NCBI GenBank assembly: GCA_016721625.1
Contig: JADKHR010000001.1
Location: 1,860,001 to 1,924,000 of the forward strand
DNA length: 64,000 nt
From: Elusimicrobiota bacterium
Lineage (GTDB): Bacteria; Elusimicrobiota; Elusimicrobia; FEN-1173
Direction: 5' to 3'
Both the position numbers and the translations under genes were made by a program. The notes beneath the pieces are model-generated. The model searched no databases, was not told the DNA's origin, and was given only the letters and a program-made list of their open reading frames with translations. This document shows, piece by piece, positions 51,097-59,654 of this stretch (position 1 is its first letter; every line of letters starts with the position of its first letter).

Positions 51097-51384
51097 TTAA
51101 GCGTTTGTTGGAACGGGGTAAACCGAGACGCATCGCCGTCCGACCCCTCGTCGACCGGGAGTTCCCCGCATCCACTCGAACTTCACGATGCCGCTGATTT
51201 GGGCAAAAATGGTGTCGTCCTTGCCCTTCAGCGTGTTGTGGCCCGGAGCGATGGGACTGCCCCTCTGCCGCACGATAACGGACCCGGCATGAATTTTTTC
51301 CCCGCCAAAAACTTTGACCCCCAGGCGTTGTCCTGGGGAATCGCGACCGTTGGAGGTAGACCCTTGGGATTTTACGGATGCCAT
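51097..51384 (-). CDS. rpmA: Large ribosomal subunit protein bL27
   Basis: The 95-residue protein shows the bL27 core: SQGSTSNGRDSPGQRLGVK, GGEKIHAGSVIVRQRGSPIAPG and the later GIVKFEW strand. The N-terminus starts MASVKSQGS with no extension that would need proteolysis. It contacts the peptidyl-transferase centre. It follows rplU by one base pair in the usual rplU-rpmA-obgE order. Confidence 0.97.
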   Translation of the reverse strand: MASVKSQGSTSNGRDSPGQRLGVKVFGGEKIHAGSVIVRQRGSPIAPGHNTLKGKDDTIFAQISGIVKFEWMRGTPGRRGVGRRCVSVYPVPTNA

Positions 51385-51385
51385 A

Positions 51386-51721
51386 TTACGCTCCGGCGCT
51401 GACGGTTTTGATCAGGACTTCGGTCAGGTTCTGCCGGTGGCCCTGTAGTTTTTTGTAACCCTTCTTGCGCCGTTTCTTGAACACCAAGACTTTCTTGTCC
51501 CGAAACTGGCGGACGACTTGCCCGGAAACGGTGGCCCCGGCAACGGTGGGGCGACCCGCCTCGGCTTTGTCGCCGTCCTTCAAGAACAGCACATCCGAAA
51601 ATGTCACGTCTTCGCCCACGTTTTGCGTGAGCTTCTCCACGTGGACCCGCTGGCCGGGGATGACCCGGTATTGTTTGCCGCCGGTGCGGATCACGGCATA
51701 GGTGGTGGTCGGTTCAGTCAT
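51386..51721 (-). CDS. rplU: Large ribosomal subunit protein bL21
   Basis: The 111-residue protein has YAVIRTGGKQYRVIPGQRVHVEKL at the start and the basic VLVFKKRRKKGYKKLQGHRQ tail that binds 23S rRNA. I take the ATG of MTEPTTT; the frame is open much further upstream but lacks homology there. A clear sigma70 promoter lies 13 bp before it. Confidence 0.95.
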   Translation of the reverse strand: MTEPTTTYAVIRTGGKQYRVIPGQRVHVEKLTQNVGEDVTFSDVLFLKDGDKAEAGRPTVAGATVSGQVVRQFRDKKVLVFKKRRKKGYKKLQGHRQNLTEVLIKTVSAGA

Positions 51722-51733
51722 ATCGAGCGCCAA

Positions 51734-51762
51734 TAATAAAGAATTTCCCAAAAGGTTGTCAA
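51734..51762 (-). promoter_or_regulatory. Sigma70 promoter of rplU-rpmA
   Basis: On the minus strand a perfect -35 TTGACA (51757-51762) is 17 bp from TTATTA (51734-51739), just upstream of the rplU ATG. Transcription would start very close to the start codon, giving a short leader. Confidence 0.75.
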
Positions 51763-51869
51763 GGGATAAAAGAAACCCACCCGCCGCCTTAGAGAAAGAG
51801 AGGCGGAAGAAAATGGCGTGGCGGGAGAAGCCTTTCAAATCGTTCCCATATGATATACTAATTTCTCGG

Positions 51870-51899
51870 ATGAAATTCAAGTTCCGTATTCTTCCATGA
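51870..51899 (+). CDS. Nine-residue leader ORF before the radical SAM gene
   Basis: ATG at 51870 encodes MKFKFRILP and its TGA overlaps the radical SAM ATG (ATGA). A TATACT -10 element lies at 51854-51859. It may couple translation; it could also be chance. Confidence 0.3.
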   Translation: MKFKFRILP

Positions 51900-52540
51900 C
51901 CGATTCCCTTTCCTCGCCCCGCCCCGTTTCCCTCGTCTACGAGCACGACGGGGGGCTCTACGTCAATTTGACGAGCCGGTGTCCCACGGCCTGCGTTTTC
52001 TGCATCAAATTTTCCTGGGAGTACCAGTACCACGGCCGGAACCTCAAACTTCCGGGAGAGCCCACGGTGGCGGAAATCCTGGCGGCGGCGCCCGCGGACC
52101 TTTCCTCCTATCGCGAAGTGGTCTTTTGCGGGTACGGGGAGTCCACCTACCGAATCGCCGAGATGAAAGAGTTGGCTGTGGCGTTCCGCCGCCGGGGGGC
52201 CAAGCGCCTTCGCCTCAATACGGTGGGCCTCGGAAATTTGATTAACGGGCGGGACATCACCCCGGAATTGGGAACTTTTTTGGATACGGTCTCCATCAGT
52301 TTGAACACCACGGATCCGGCTCACTACGTGGAAATCATGCGGCCTCTTCCCGCGTTCCGGGACCGCGCCCTGGAGAGCGTGAAAGAGTTCATCCGCCTTT
52401 GCGTCCCCCAGGTGCCGGAGACGGTGGTGACGGCGGTGGAGATGCCCGGCGTGGATTTAGCGGGGGTCCGGGCGGTGGCCGAATCGGCGGGGGCTGTTTT
52501 CCGCGCGCGGCCCCATCTCGATAAAGACGAGGAGCCGTAA
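51896..52540 (+). CDS. Radical SAM protein, TatD-linked type
   Basis: The 214-residue protein has the iron-sulfur motif CPTACVFC (CX3CX2C) at about residues 29-36, then FCGYGESTYRIAE and LRLNTVGLGNLINGRDIT. These match the small radical SAM family linked by name to TatD nucleases (TIGR04038 by memory). No SPASM extension. Radical SAM enzymes cleave S-adenosylmethionine to a 5'-deoxyadenosyl radical; this family's substrate is unknown. A tatD gene is not beside it here. The stop is followed immediately and in the same frame by the sugar-kinase-like gene. Confidence 0.8.
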   Translation: MTDSLSSPRPVSLVYEHDGGLYVNLTSRCPTACVFCIKFSWEYQYHGRNLKLPGEPTVAEILAAAPADLSSYREVVFCGYGESTYRIAEMKELAVAFRRRGAKRLRLNTVGLGNLINGRDITPELGTFLDTVSISLNTTDPAHYVEIMRPLPAFRDRALESVKEFIRLCVPQVPETVVTAVEMPGVDLAGVRAVAESAGAVFRARPHLDKDEEP

Positions 52541-53653
52541 ATTTCTGGAACACGGTTTCCGGTTCGGCGGATCGGCGTTCTGGCGGACGATTTTTCGGGG
52601 GCCGGAGACGCCGCCCTGGCTTTTGAGTCGGCCGGGTGGCCCACGGAAATTTGGGTTCCCGCGGGCCGTCGGCCCCGTTCGCCGGCTCCCCGGGTTCGGG
52701 TCTGGATTTTGGACACGGAATCTCGCGGCCTTTCTCCCCGCGCCGCGGCCGGCCGGGTTCGCCGGGCCTTGGCCGCCCTGGCCCACTGGAAACCGGACTT
52801 CATATTTAAGAAAATAGACTCGACCTTCCGGGGCCCTGTGGGGCCTGAACTGGCCGCGTTCCTGGGAGCTCTTCCACCGGAGGGAGCCGTGCCCTTGGTG
52901 GCGGCTTTCCCTAAAATGGGCCGCACCACGGTGTCCGGGCGCCATTTTGTTAACGGCGTGCCGCTTCATCGGACCGATTTCGGAAAGGATCCCCGCCATC
53001 CGGCCCGGACGAACCGGGTGGAAAAGATTCTCGCGCTGTCCGCGGGCCTGCGACGCCGGGTGTGGGTTCCCGATGTGACAGACGCCAAAAGTTTGGCCGC
53101 GGCGGCGGGCCGGGCGATCGAGGGTCGAGCGGCGGCGGGGTCGGCGGGGTTTGCCGCGGCCATTGTCAAAAAATGGGGCCCCCCGGCTGGTGGGAAAACG
53201 CGCGGGCCGGTTTTGCCGACGGTTCGCGGATCGGTGGCGGTGGTGGTGGGGTCGGCCCATCCCGTGTCCGCCCGGCAGGCGGACCGGCTGGAAAACGGGA
53301 ACTTTTCCCGGGGGTCGGTCGTCTCTTTAATACGAGGGCCCGCTCGGCGAGGGTCCCCTTCCGAAATTTTGGCGGGACTGGTGGCGCGGGCCGCCGCTTT
53401 GGAAAAAAAGAATCCCCTTCGCCGCTGGGTCGCCACGGGGGGGGAAACGGCTTTTGCGTTGGCGCGAAGGTGGAAGGCGTCCCGTTGGCGGGTGGTGGAC
53501 GCGGTGGAGGCGGGGATCCCCCTGTGTTGTTCCTTGGGGTCGAATCCGCGCCTTTTGGTGATGAAGCCCGGGGGGTTCGGTTCCCTGGAGGCCCTCGGAA
53601 AAGCGGTCCGTCGATTGACGGAAAAGGAAGTGTCTTTTGGAAGAAACGCGTAA
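52541..53653 (+). CDS. Four-carbon acid sugar kinase-like (DUF1537) protein, non-canonical start
   Basis: The frame opens directly after the radical SAM stop (52538-52540) and its conserved N-terminal block IGVLADDFSGAGDAAL begins 10 codons in, with no ATG, GTG or TTG before it. An ATT at 52541 has GAGGAG 6 bases upstream, so I propose that start. Other family blocks are FKKIDSTFRGPVGPE, VAAFPKMGRTTVSGRHFVNG and a late VVGSAHPVS with RWVATGGETAFAL. DUF1537 kinases phosphorylate erythronate or similar acids. The length of about 370 residues is somewhat shorter than typical. Confidence 0.75.
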   Translation: MSGTRFPVRRIGVLADDFSGAGDAALAFESAGWPTEIWVPAGRRPRSPAPRVRVWILDTESRGLSPRAAAGRVRRALAALAHWKPDFIFKKIDSTFRGPVGPELAAFLGALPPEGAVPLVAAFPKMGRTTVSGRHFVNGVPLHRTDFGKDPRHPARTNRVEKILALSAGLRRRVWVPDVTDAKSLAAAAGRAIEGRAAAGSAGFAAAIVKKWGPPAGGKTRGPVLPTVRGSVAVVVGSAHPVSARQADRLENGNFSRGSVVSLIRGPARRGSPSEILAGLVARAAALEKKNPLRRWVATGGETAFALARRWKASRWRVVDAVEAGIPLCCSLGSNPRLLVMKPGGFGSLEALGKAVRRLTEKEVSFGRNA

Positions 53654-54137
53654 ACCCGCTCCCGCGGGGCCGTCCCTTTCCCGAACGCCGCCCTATTGGG
53701 CCACGGCCCTTTTTCTCTCAGCCGCCGCGGCCGCCCTGTGGGTTCCCGGGCGGTGGGCGGTGGCGAGCGCGCGGTCGTTTCATGAAAGCCGCGCGTTCAC
53801 ACCGGCCTGGCTGAGCGGCGCGGACGGGGCGGGTCCTTCGTTGTCGGCCCGACCGCCCACGGAAATCCGGGCGGCCTCTGTGGGTCCACGGCCGGTGGCT
53901 TTCCGCCTACTGGCTCCGGCGGCCCAGGAGGTTTACCTGGGCGGATCCTTCAATGATTTCGACGGGTCCCAGCATCCTTTGACCCGGGGCGAAGACGGGG
54001 TGTGGGAAACCACCTTGGCGCTGGACCCGGGGCATTACAGCTACAAGTTTAAAGTGGACGGGCAATGGAGGCTGGACCCTACGAACCCGGAGAAAACCCC
54101 GGAACCCAAGGAAAGCTCGCTCATCGATGTCTATTAA
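53637..54137 (+). CDS. Membrane-anchored CBM48 (AMPK glycogen-binding) protein
   Basis: The 166-residue product starts at a TTG overlapping the preceding gene by 17 bp. It has one N-terminal membrane helix (WATALFLSAAAAALWV) and then a C-terminal CBM48/AMPK1-CBM domain, with PVAFRLLAPAAQEVYLGGSFNDFDG, a tryptophan in VWETTLALDPGHYSYKF and VDGQWRLDPTNPEK. Such domains bind alpha-1,4-glucans such as glycogen. It should stand at the membrane surface. It overlaps the DOMON-like lipoprotein gene that follows, suggesting joint action on alpha-glucans. Confidence 0.8.
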   Translation: MEETRKPAPAGPSLSRTPPYWATALFLSAAAAALWVPGRWAVASARSFHESRAFTPAWLSGADGAGPSLSARPPTEIRAASVGPRPVAFRLLAPAAQEVYLGGSFNDFDGSQHPLTRGEDGVWETTLALDPGHYSYKFKVDGQWRLDPTNPEKTPEPKESSLIDVY

Positions 54138-56064
54138 AAAACAAGCCTTTTGGTGCGGGGGAATCCTTTTGTTGGGGTTGGCGGGGTGTTTGGGACCGAT
54201 GCCGCCTCGGGTGAGCCCGGTTCCGCCGCCCGTCCCCGAAGTGGTTCCCGTCCCCGTTCCTGGTCCGGTGGAAATACCGACGGCGGAGAAAGGCCGGTTG
54301 GCCGCTCTTTGGGTGCCGGGGCCACGGACGGACGCTCTCGCCTCGGCGCGGTTCCTGGCCCAGCGGCCAGACCTTCGGGTGACGGTCCTTTTTCCAGACC
54401 ACTTCTTTGGACCCGACGAGAAATCCAAGGAGGCGAAAATTCTTTTTCGGACCCTGGTTTCCTCTAAACAAATCGAAGTCGTCTTGACTCTGCCGGACCG
54501 GCCGGTTCTGCCTCTCTTGATGGACACGGAGAACGCGCGCGCTTCTTCCCCGACCATCGCGGCCCTGCCCCCGGTCTTCGCGTGGCCGGACGACGTGGTG
54601 GACCAAATCGGGTTCGCTCGGGAGAGCTTTCGGGGACGTTGGCGTGCGGCGCCCATGGGCATCCAGCTTCCCTGGGACGTAGCGCTGGGCCCGGAGTTCT
54701 CTCTCTTGGCCCGGTTCAAGTTGCGGTGGGCGCTGGTTTCTTCCTCGGGCCCGCTCCCGTCGGTGATAGAAGAGTTTAAGATTCCCGTCATCCGCCCCGC
54801 TCTTTTCCCCTTCGGGCCGGCCCCGCGGAAGGAATGGTTCAAAGCCAACCTCCAGCCCATCCTCGTGTCGTCGGGAATCGGCGGGCCTTTTCAAATCGGC
54901 GCCGTGGAGGATTTGGCCGTTTTGGAAACCTTGGCCGGCGGGCCGGGCGCGGCGGCGTGGGTGTTGATGTCCGAGGCCATGGCCGAGGGGCCGCCGCCGG
55001 GAATCGTTCGATCCACCGCCTCGTCGGTGGATTTCACTCCCTGGATCGGCGACGCCGAGGAGAACCGCGCCTGGGAACTGTTGGGCGGCGTGCGGCGCTC
55101 GGTGAACGAATACCAGAATTCCGGCGCGGCGAACCTCCGTTCTTTGGACCTGGCCAAACGCACCTTTTACAGCGCTGAAAGCGGAACGTTTTTTGATCAT
55201 TTCGGGGCCGAGCGGGAGACGGCCCGCGAGGAAGATTTGAAACGCGATTTCATGGCCACGCTCAGCCAGGTCTACCGTCTGATGGGCCAACCTGTTCCGC
55301 CGGAGATTCGCCAGGGATTCGCCCGGGGCGGGCGCGCGGGGCCCGCGGGGGAAGAGGCCGACGGCGGGTTTGAACGGGTCGGGACCGCCCTCCGCTGGCG
55401 GGACCCGGCGAACGATGACCGGGGGCCGGGGGACTACTTTTATCCTACCGGGGCCCAGTTTCCGACGGGGGCCTGGGACCTGCGGGGCTTCGAGGTTCAG
55501 CCCGCGGAAGAGGACCTGACCTTTGTTTTTGAATTCACGGCGCTTCCGAACCCCGGCGGGGCGCCGGGCGGGTTCTCTTTGCCGCTCATCGATGTCTACA
55601 TGGACATCAACCATTCACCGGGCGCGGGTTCCCAGGAACTGTTGCCCGGGCGGCCCGGCATGGCGGAGGCGGGAGACGCTTGGGAATATGCGCTTTCGGC
55701 GGACGGCTGGGGAGCCCGCTTGTTTCAATCCGCGCCCGGCCAGACGCCCCGGAGCCTTGGGTTCTTCACGGTGGTGAAGACGAGCGCCACGGCTTTTTCA
55801 GTCACTATCCCGCGACGGTACTGGCGGGGGGAACCGGAGGCTTGGGGTTTCGCGGTGGCTGTCTTCGGGCGGTCGCCCGGAGGGGCCGTTCCCATGACGG
55901 TGGCGGTGGAACCGTCTCCCTCCAGTTTCGGCGGCGCCATGGCCGGCCGGGCCGCGCCGCCCTATATCGATTTGCTCGTTCTCGAAGGAGGGGTGCAACG
56001 GAGAATCCTCGGCGCCTACAAGGCGGGCCAGGATATCACCCTTCCTTTCGTTCGAGCCGAATAA
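54127..56064 (+). CDS. Lipoprotein with glucodextranase-type DOMON-like C-terminal domain
   Basis: The 645-residue lipoprotein has lipobox GLAGC (Cys21), a Pro/Val-rich linker (PPVPEVVPVPVPGP), a middle section with TVLFPDHFFGPDEK and PVFAWPDDVVDQIGFAR recalling a GH57/deacetylase-like barrel without obvious catalytic residues, and a C-terminal domain. That domain's DPANDDRGPGDYFYPTGAQF and GAWDLRGFEV match the sugar-binding module at the C-terminus of glucodextranases and amylopullulanases. It may bind rather than cut glucans. It is sandwiched between the CBM48 protein and HtrA. Confidence 0.7.
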   Translation: MSIKKQAFWCGGILLLGLAGCLGPMPPRVSPVPPPVPEVVPVPVPGPVEIPTAEKGRLAALWVPGPRTDALASARFLAQRPDLRVTVLFPDHFFGPDEKSKEAKILFRTLVSSKQIEVVLTLPDRPVLPLLMDTENARASSPTIAALPPVFAWPDDVVDQIGFARESFRGRWRAAPMGIQLPWDVALGPEFSLLARFKLRWALVSSSGPLPSVIEEFKIPVIRPALFPFGPAPRKEWFKANLQPILVSSGIGGPFQIGAVEDLAVLETLAGGPGAAAWVLMSEAMAEGPPPGIVRSTASSVDFTPWIGDAEENRAWELLGGVRRSVNEYQNSGAANLRSLDLAKRTFYSAESGTFFDHFGAERETAREEDLKRDFMATLSQVYRLMGQPVPPEIRQGFARGGRAGPAGEEADGGFERVGTALRWRDPANDDRGPGDYFYPTGAQFPTGAWDLRGFEVQPAEEDLTFVFEFTALPNPGGAPGGFSLPLIDVYMDINHSPGAGSQELLPGRPGMAEAGDAWEYALSADGWGARLFQSAPGQTPRSLGFFTVVKTSATAFSVTIPRRYWRGEPEAWGFAVAVFGRSPGGAVPMTVAVEPSPSSFGGAMAGRAAPPYIDLLVLEGGVQRRILGAYKAGQDITLPFVRAE

Positions 56065-56080
56065 TAAGAAGGAGGTTGTC

Positions 56081-57670
56081 ATGAACTCTCCCGCTCCGCG
56101 GTCCGATCGCTTTTTGATTTTGCTCCTCATCGCCACGCTGGCGCTCTCGGTGTTCTGGTTTTCCGAGCGGCGGGGGGAGACCGGGATTTCCTCCCTTTGG
56201 TCCGCCGCCTGGCGGCCCGCCGGTGAGAAGGAAGGAAAAAAAGCGGACCCCGTTCCCGTCCAGGGGCCCGTGCTGGATCTTCAAGACTCATTCGCGCGGG
56301 TCGCGGCCCAGATCAAGCCTTCGGTGGTGAGCATCACCGCCACGCACATCGAAACCTTCCAAGCCGCGCCGGACCAATATTATTTCGGAGATCCCTTCGA
56401 GGAATTTTTCCGGGAATTCCAAGGCTTGCCGTCCCGGCCCCGCTCCTCGGCCCCGGCGCCTTCCCCGCGCCAATTTCAACGTCGCCAACAGGGCATGGGG
56501 TCCGGCGTGGTGGTGGATCCCCGTGGTTACATTTTGACCAACGAACACGTGGTCCGGGGCGCGGACGAATTGACGGTCACCTTCCAGTCCCCGGAAGAGA
56601 AAAAGTTTGCGGGCAAGGTGGTGGGGTCGGATCCCCGCACCGACTTGGCTGTCGTCAAGATTGAGCCCAAAGGGTCGCTTCCCTACGCCTCCCTGGGCGA
56701 TTCGGACAAGGTGCGCGTGGGGGACTGGGCCATCGCCATCGGGAGCCCCTTCGGGTTGGAACAGACCCTGACCGTGGGCGTGATTTCCGCCGTGCGCCAA
56801 TCCCTGAACATCGAGGGGGTCAACTACTCCGGGCTTCTGCAAACGGACGCGGCCATCAACCGCGGCAATTCCGGCGGGCCTTTGGTGAACATCCGGGGCG
56901 AAGTGGTGGGAATCAACACCGCCATCTACGCCCCCACGGGTGTCTTCGCCGGGATCGGGTTCGCCATTCCCGCCAACCGCGTGAAAGATATTCTGGACCA
57001 GTTGATCGAGAAGGGCCGCGTGGTTCGCGGCTGGATGGGGGTTGAGATCCTCGCCGTCAACGACGTGTTGGCCAAACAGTTCGGACTTCCGAAAGCCGAG
57101 GGCGTCATGGTCAACAGCGTTCAACCGGATTCTCCGGCGTCCAAAGCGGGGTTGGAGCGGGGAGACGTCATTGTGAAATTTAACGGCCAGGCCACCCCCA
57201 CCCCTGAAACCCTTCGGGACTTGGTGGCGCGGACGGCGCCCAAGAAAACGCTTCCGGTGGAGGTGATCCGCGATCGGAAAGCCAAAACCCTTTCCTTGAC
57301 GACGGCTGAAACGCCGCCGGATCGGGAAACCCCGTCCGGCGACGGCGACAAGGAAAACGGCGCCGGGCCAGAGGCTTCGGCCGCGTGGGAGGGCGCCCGG
57401 TTGACGGCGCTCACCCCGGACTTGGCCGGGCGGTTGGAAGTGCCCGCCGGCACGGCCGGCGTGGTGGTGGCCGCCGTGGAGCCGGGCGGGTTGGCTGAAC
57501 GCCTGGGTTTGGAACAGGGCGACGTGATCCTTTCGCTCAACCGTCTACGAACGCCCACGCTCGCCGCGTTCGAAAAAGTTTCGAAGTCCGTTTCGGAAAA
57601 AGAGGGCGTGCTTCTGGACATCCTTCGTCGAGGCCGAGCCCTGTTCCTGAGCTATCGCGACGGGCAATGA
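56081..57670 (+). CDS. Trypsin-like serine protease, HtrA/DegP family
   Basis: The 529-residue protease has an N-terminal membrane helix (LILLLIATLALSVFWF) and a long linker. The catalytic domain has His in TNEHVVRG, Asp in DPRTDLAVVKI and Ser in INRGNSGGPLV, followed by two PDZ domains (about residues 315-405 and 435-520). It has AAGGAGG before the ATG. DegP-type proteases guard the envelope. Downstream, its stop overlaps a response regulator gene. No degP symbol is given because several paralogues are usual. Confidence 0.92.
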   Translation: MNSPAPRSDRFLILLLIATLALSVFWFSERRGETGISSLWSAAWRPAGEKEGKKADPVPVQGPVLDLQDSFARVAAQIKPSVVSITATHIETFQAAPDQYYFGDPFEEFFREFQGLPSRPRSSAPAPSPRQFQRRQQGMGSGVVVDPRGYILTNEHVVRGADELTVTFQSPEEKKFAGKVVGSDPRTDLAVVKIEPKGSLPYASLGDSDKVRVGDWAIAIGSPFGLEQTLTVGVISAVRQSLNIEGVNYSGLLQTDAAINRGNSGGPLVNIRGEVVGINTAIYAPTGVFAGIGFAIPANRVKDILDQLIEKGRVVRGWMGVEILAVNDVLAKQFGLPKAEGVMVNSVQPDSPASKAGLERGDVIVKFNGQATPTPETLRDLVARTAPKKTLPVEVIRDRKAKTLSLTTAETPPDRETPSGDGDKENGAGPEASAAWEGARLTALTPDLAGRLEVPAGTAGVVVAAVEPGGLAERLGLEQGDVILSLNRLRTPTLAAFEKVSKSVSEKEGVLLDILRRGRALFLSYRDGQ

Positions 57671-58587
57671 ACGACACCCGGGCCCGGGTCCTGGTGGTGG
57701 AAGACGATCCCGCCACGGCGGAACTTTTGAGCTCGATCCTGGGCGAGGAAGTGTACCGGATCTCTTTGGCGACCAACGGACCGTCGGCGCTTCAACGGGC
57801 CAGGGAGGAACGTCCCGACCTAATCCTCTTGGACGTGCTCATGCCGGGGATGAGCGGGTTTGAGGTGTGCCAGAGACTTCGACAGGATCCGGCCACCTGT
57901 CTTTTGCCCATCGTGATCCTCACCGCGCTGGGCGAGACGAAAGACCAGGTGACGGGTTTCAAGCTCGGGGCCGACGAATACATTTCCAAACCCTTCAATC
58001 CGGCGGAACTGCTGGCCCGGGTCGAACGAACTCTCCGACGGAGCCGCGAAGGATTGGCCGCCAACCCGCTCACGGGGTTGCCGGGCCGCGTGGCGATGGA
58101 GGAGGAAATCCGCCGGCGCGTGGCCACCCGGGAGCCTTTCACCGTGGGGCGGATGGACCTGGAAGGGCTGAAAGAATTCAACCGGGCCTACGGGTTTGAG
58201 CGGGGCGACCACGTGATCCGCCTGGTGGGCATGATTCTTAAAAGCGCCGTGGTCGAGTTGGCCGATCGGAACGATTTGGCCGTGCAGTTTGGGTCCGCCG
58301 ATTTCGGGTTCGTGTCCACCCCGGCGCGGGCCGAGGTGGTGGCCGCGCGGGCCCTGGAGAACGCCGATGTTTTGTTGGTGATGCAATATGACCAGGCGGA
58401 CCGAATGCGGGGGCGGCTGGACCGCGAGGGCGGGCCGCTCATGGCGCTCAAGGCGGGGATCGTCGACGTTTTTCCCGGCGGGCCCACGCACACGGCCCCC
58501 ATCCAGGACGCCGTCCGCGATGCGCTCCAAGAAGCCCATGGGTTTCCGGGCCCCCACCTGATCCACCGCACCGCCGTTCTTTCCTAA
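57667..58587 (+). CDS. Response regulator with degenerate GGDEF domain
   Basis: The 306-residue protein has an N-terminal receiver (VVEDDPATAE; LILLDVLMPGMSG phosphoacceptor; SKPFNPAELL) and a C-terminal domain with the diguanylate cyclase opening NPLTGLPGRVAMEEEI. The GG(D/E)EF signature is replaced by GSADFGF, so cyclase activity is unlikely and it may bind a nucleotide or a partner instead. It overlaps the HtrA gene by 4 bp, suggesting that it reports on or is regulated with envelope stress. Confidence 0.82.
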   Translation: MNDTRARVLVVEDDPATAELLSSILGEEVYRISLATNGPSALQRAREERPDLILLDVLMPGMSGFEVCQRLRQDPATCLLPIVILTALGETKDQVTGFKLGADEYISKPFNPAELLARVERTLRRSREGLAANPLTGLPGRVAMEEEIRRRVATREPFTVGRMDLEGLKEFNRAYGFERGDHVIRLVGMILKSAVVELADRNDLAVQFGSADFGFVSTPARAEVVAARALENADVLLVMQYDQADRMRGRLDREGGPLMALKAGIVDVFPGGPTHTAPIQDAVRDALQEAHGFPGPHLIHRTAVLS

Positions 58588-58623
58588 GACCTGTCGATTA
58601 GTGTATGGGGTTCGCCGTTTGAG

Positions 58624-58656
58624 TATAGTATAATACTATAGGGCGTCCCCTGGTTG
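58624..58656. other. Palindrome and hairpin between convergent genes
   Basis: TATAGTAT-A-ATACTATA (58624-58640) is a perfect palindrome. A GTCCCC/GGGGAC hairpin follows. Possible bidirectional termination or protein-binding site; no T tract. Confidence 0.4.
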
Positions 58657-58673
58657 GGGGACAGCTGGGAAAT

Positions 58674-59642
58674 TTAGGGGAGCGAGGCGAACCCTCGGGC
58701 CGCTCGGCGACCCATCCAAACCGCGAGGGTCCATACCGATAGGATCGTCAGCCAAAGGCCGGTGCGGAATAGTTTTGGGCGAAAGAGGAGTTTTGCGGTC
58801 CAGGGGCCTTCGGGCGTGCGGAGGGTTTGGAAGGCGTGGTTGGCGCGCTGGATCCGCGTTGGTTGGCCGTTGACGAAGGCTTCCCATCCTGGGAAGAAGA
58901 CCCCGCTGTAAACCAGCCAGCCCGTTCCCTGCCCTTCCGCTTCCACGCGGCCCGGCCCCTCGCGCCAATGTTCGAGAACGCCCCGGCCCGCCGCCTCGTC
59001 ATTGGCTTCCTCCAAAACCACCTCGTTTTTTGGGTTCCAAGGGCCGAAAAGATAATTCAGTCGGTCGGCGGAATCAGCCCGGACCACCGCCCTTGGAACC
59101 AGGGTCAACCGCTCCAGGGCTCCGGGACGGGCGTAGAGGAGGGCATTTTGCCGACGGGCGATTAATTGGGAGGGCGGCGGAAGCGTTTTGGTGGACATCA
59201 TTCGGGAGGCGCCCAGAAAATCCAGCGCCGGGCTTTCCCCCGGGAGGTCCGGAACCCCGCGGCGAAATTCCGTGAACGACCTGAGGCCGAAAACCTCATA
59301 GCCCCAGGTTTGATGGGCGCGGAAGGGAAGGGGGACGCCGGGGTAAAGGGCCGCCCGACCGCTTTGGTAACCTTCCACAAGATTGGTTCCGGCCAACACC
59401 TTGTCGCTCTTCATGGTGATTGGACTCACGCCGAATCGATGGGGGGAGACCGCCATCTCCCGGGCCAGCGGGAGAGCGTTGTGGAACAGCGCGGCGGGGC
59501 CCGTGGGTTGGAGGGTGCGGCCGAGAGCGGCGAGCTCCAAGAGCGTGAAACACCACAGAGCGGCCCAGCGTTTCCGACGGGAAAAAAGCCATATTCCGGC
59601 GAAGCAAAGCGCGGCGGCGGCCGAAATGGCTCCGGCCTCCAT
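58674..59642 (-). pseudogene. YfhO-like membrane protein, C-terminal part (separated by an amber codon)
   Basis: This 322-residue frame lies in the same phase as the gene upstream of it and is divided from it only by a TAG at 59655-59657. It begins with membrane helices and contains a lumenal-type soluble domain (DKVLAGTNLVEGYQ; YEVFGLRSFTEF; ALLYARPGALERL; GVFFPGWEAFVNGQPTRIQRANHAFQ) ending in a last helix. The GWEAFVNG...RANHAF block is the C-terminal signature of YfhO-type proteins. It could be translated from its own ATG, but reads best as the second half of one protein. Confidence 0.75.
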
Positions 59643-59654
59643 GGCCCAGCGATC

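Noticed and set aside
54121..55614. 497-codon minus-strand frame opposite the DOMON-like lipoprotein
   Set aside because: Arg/Pro-rich antisense frame with no domain; the plus-strand gene has a lipobox and a sugar-binding module.
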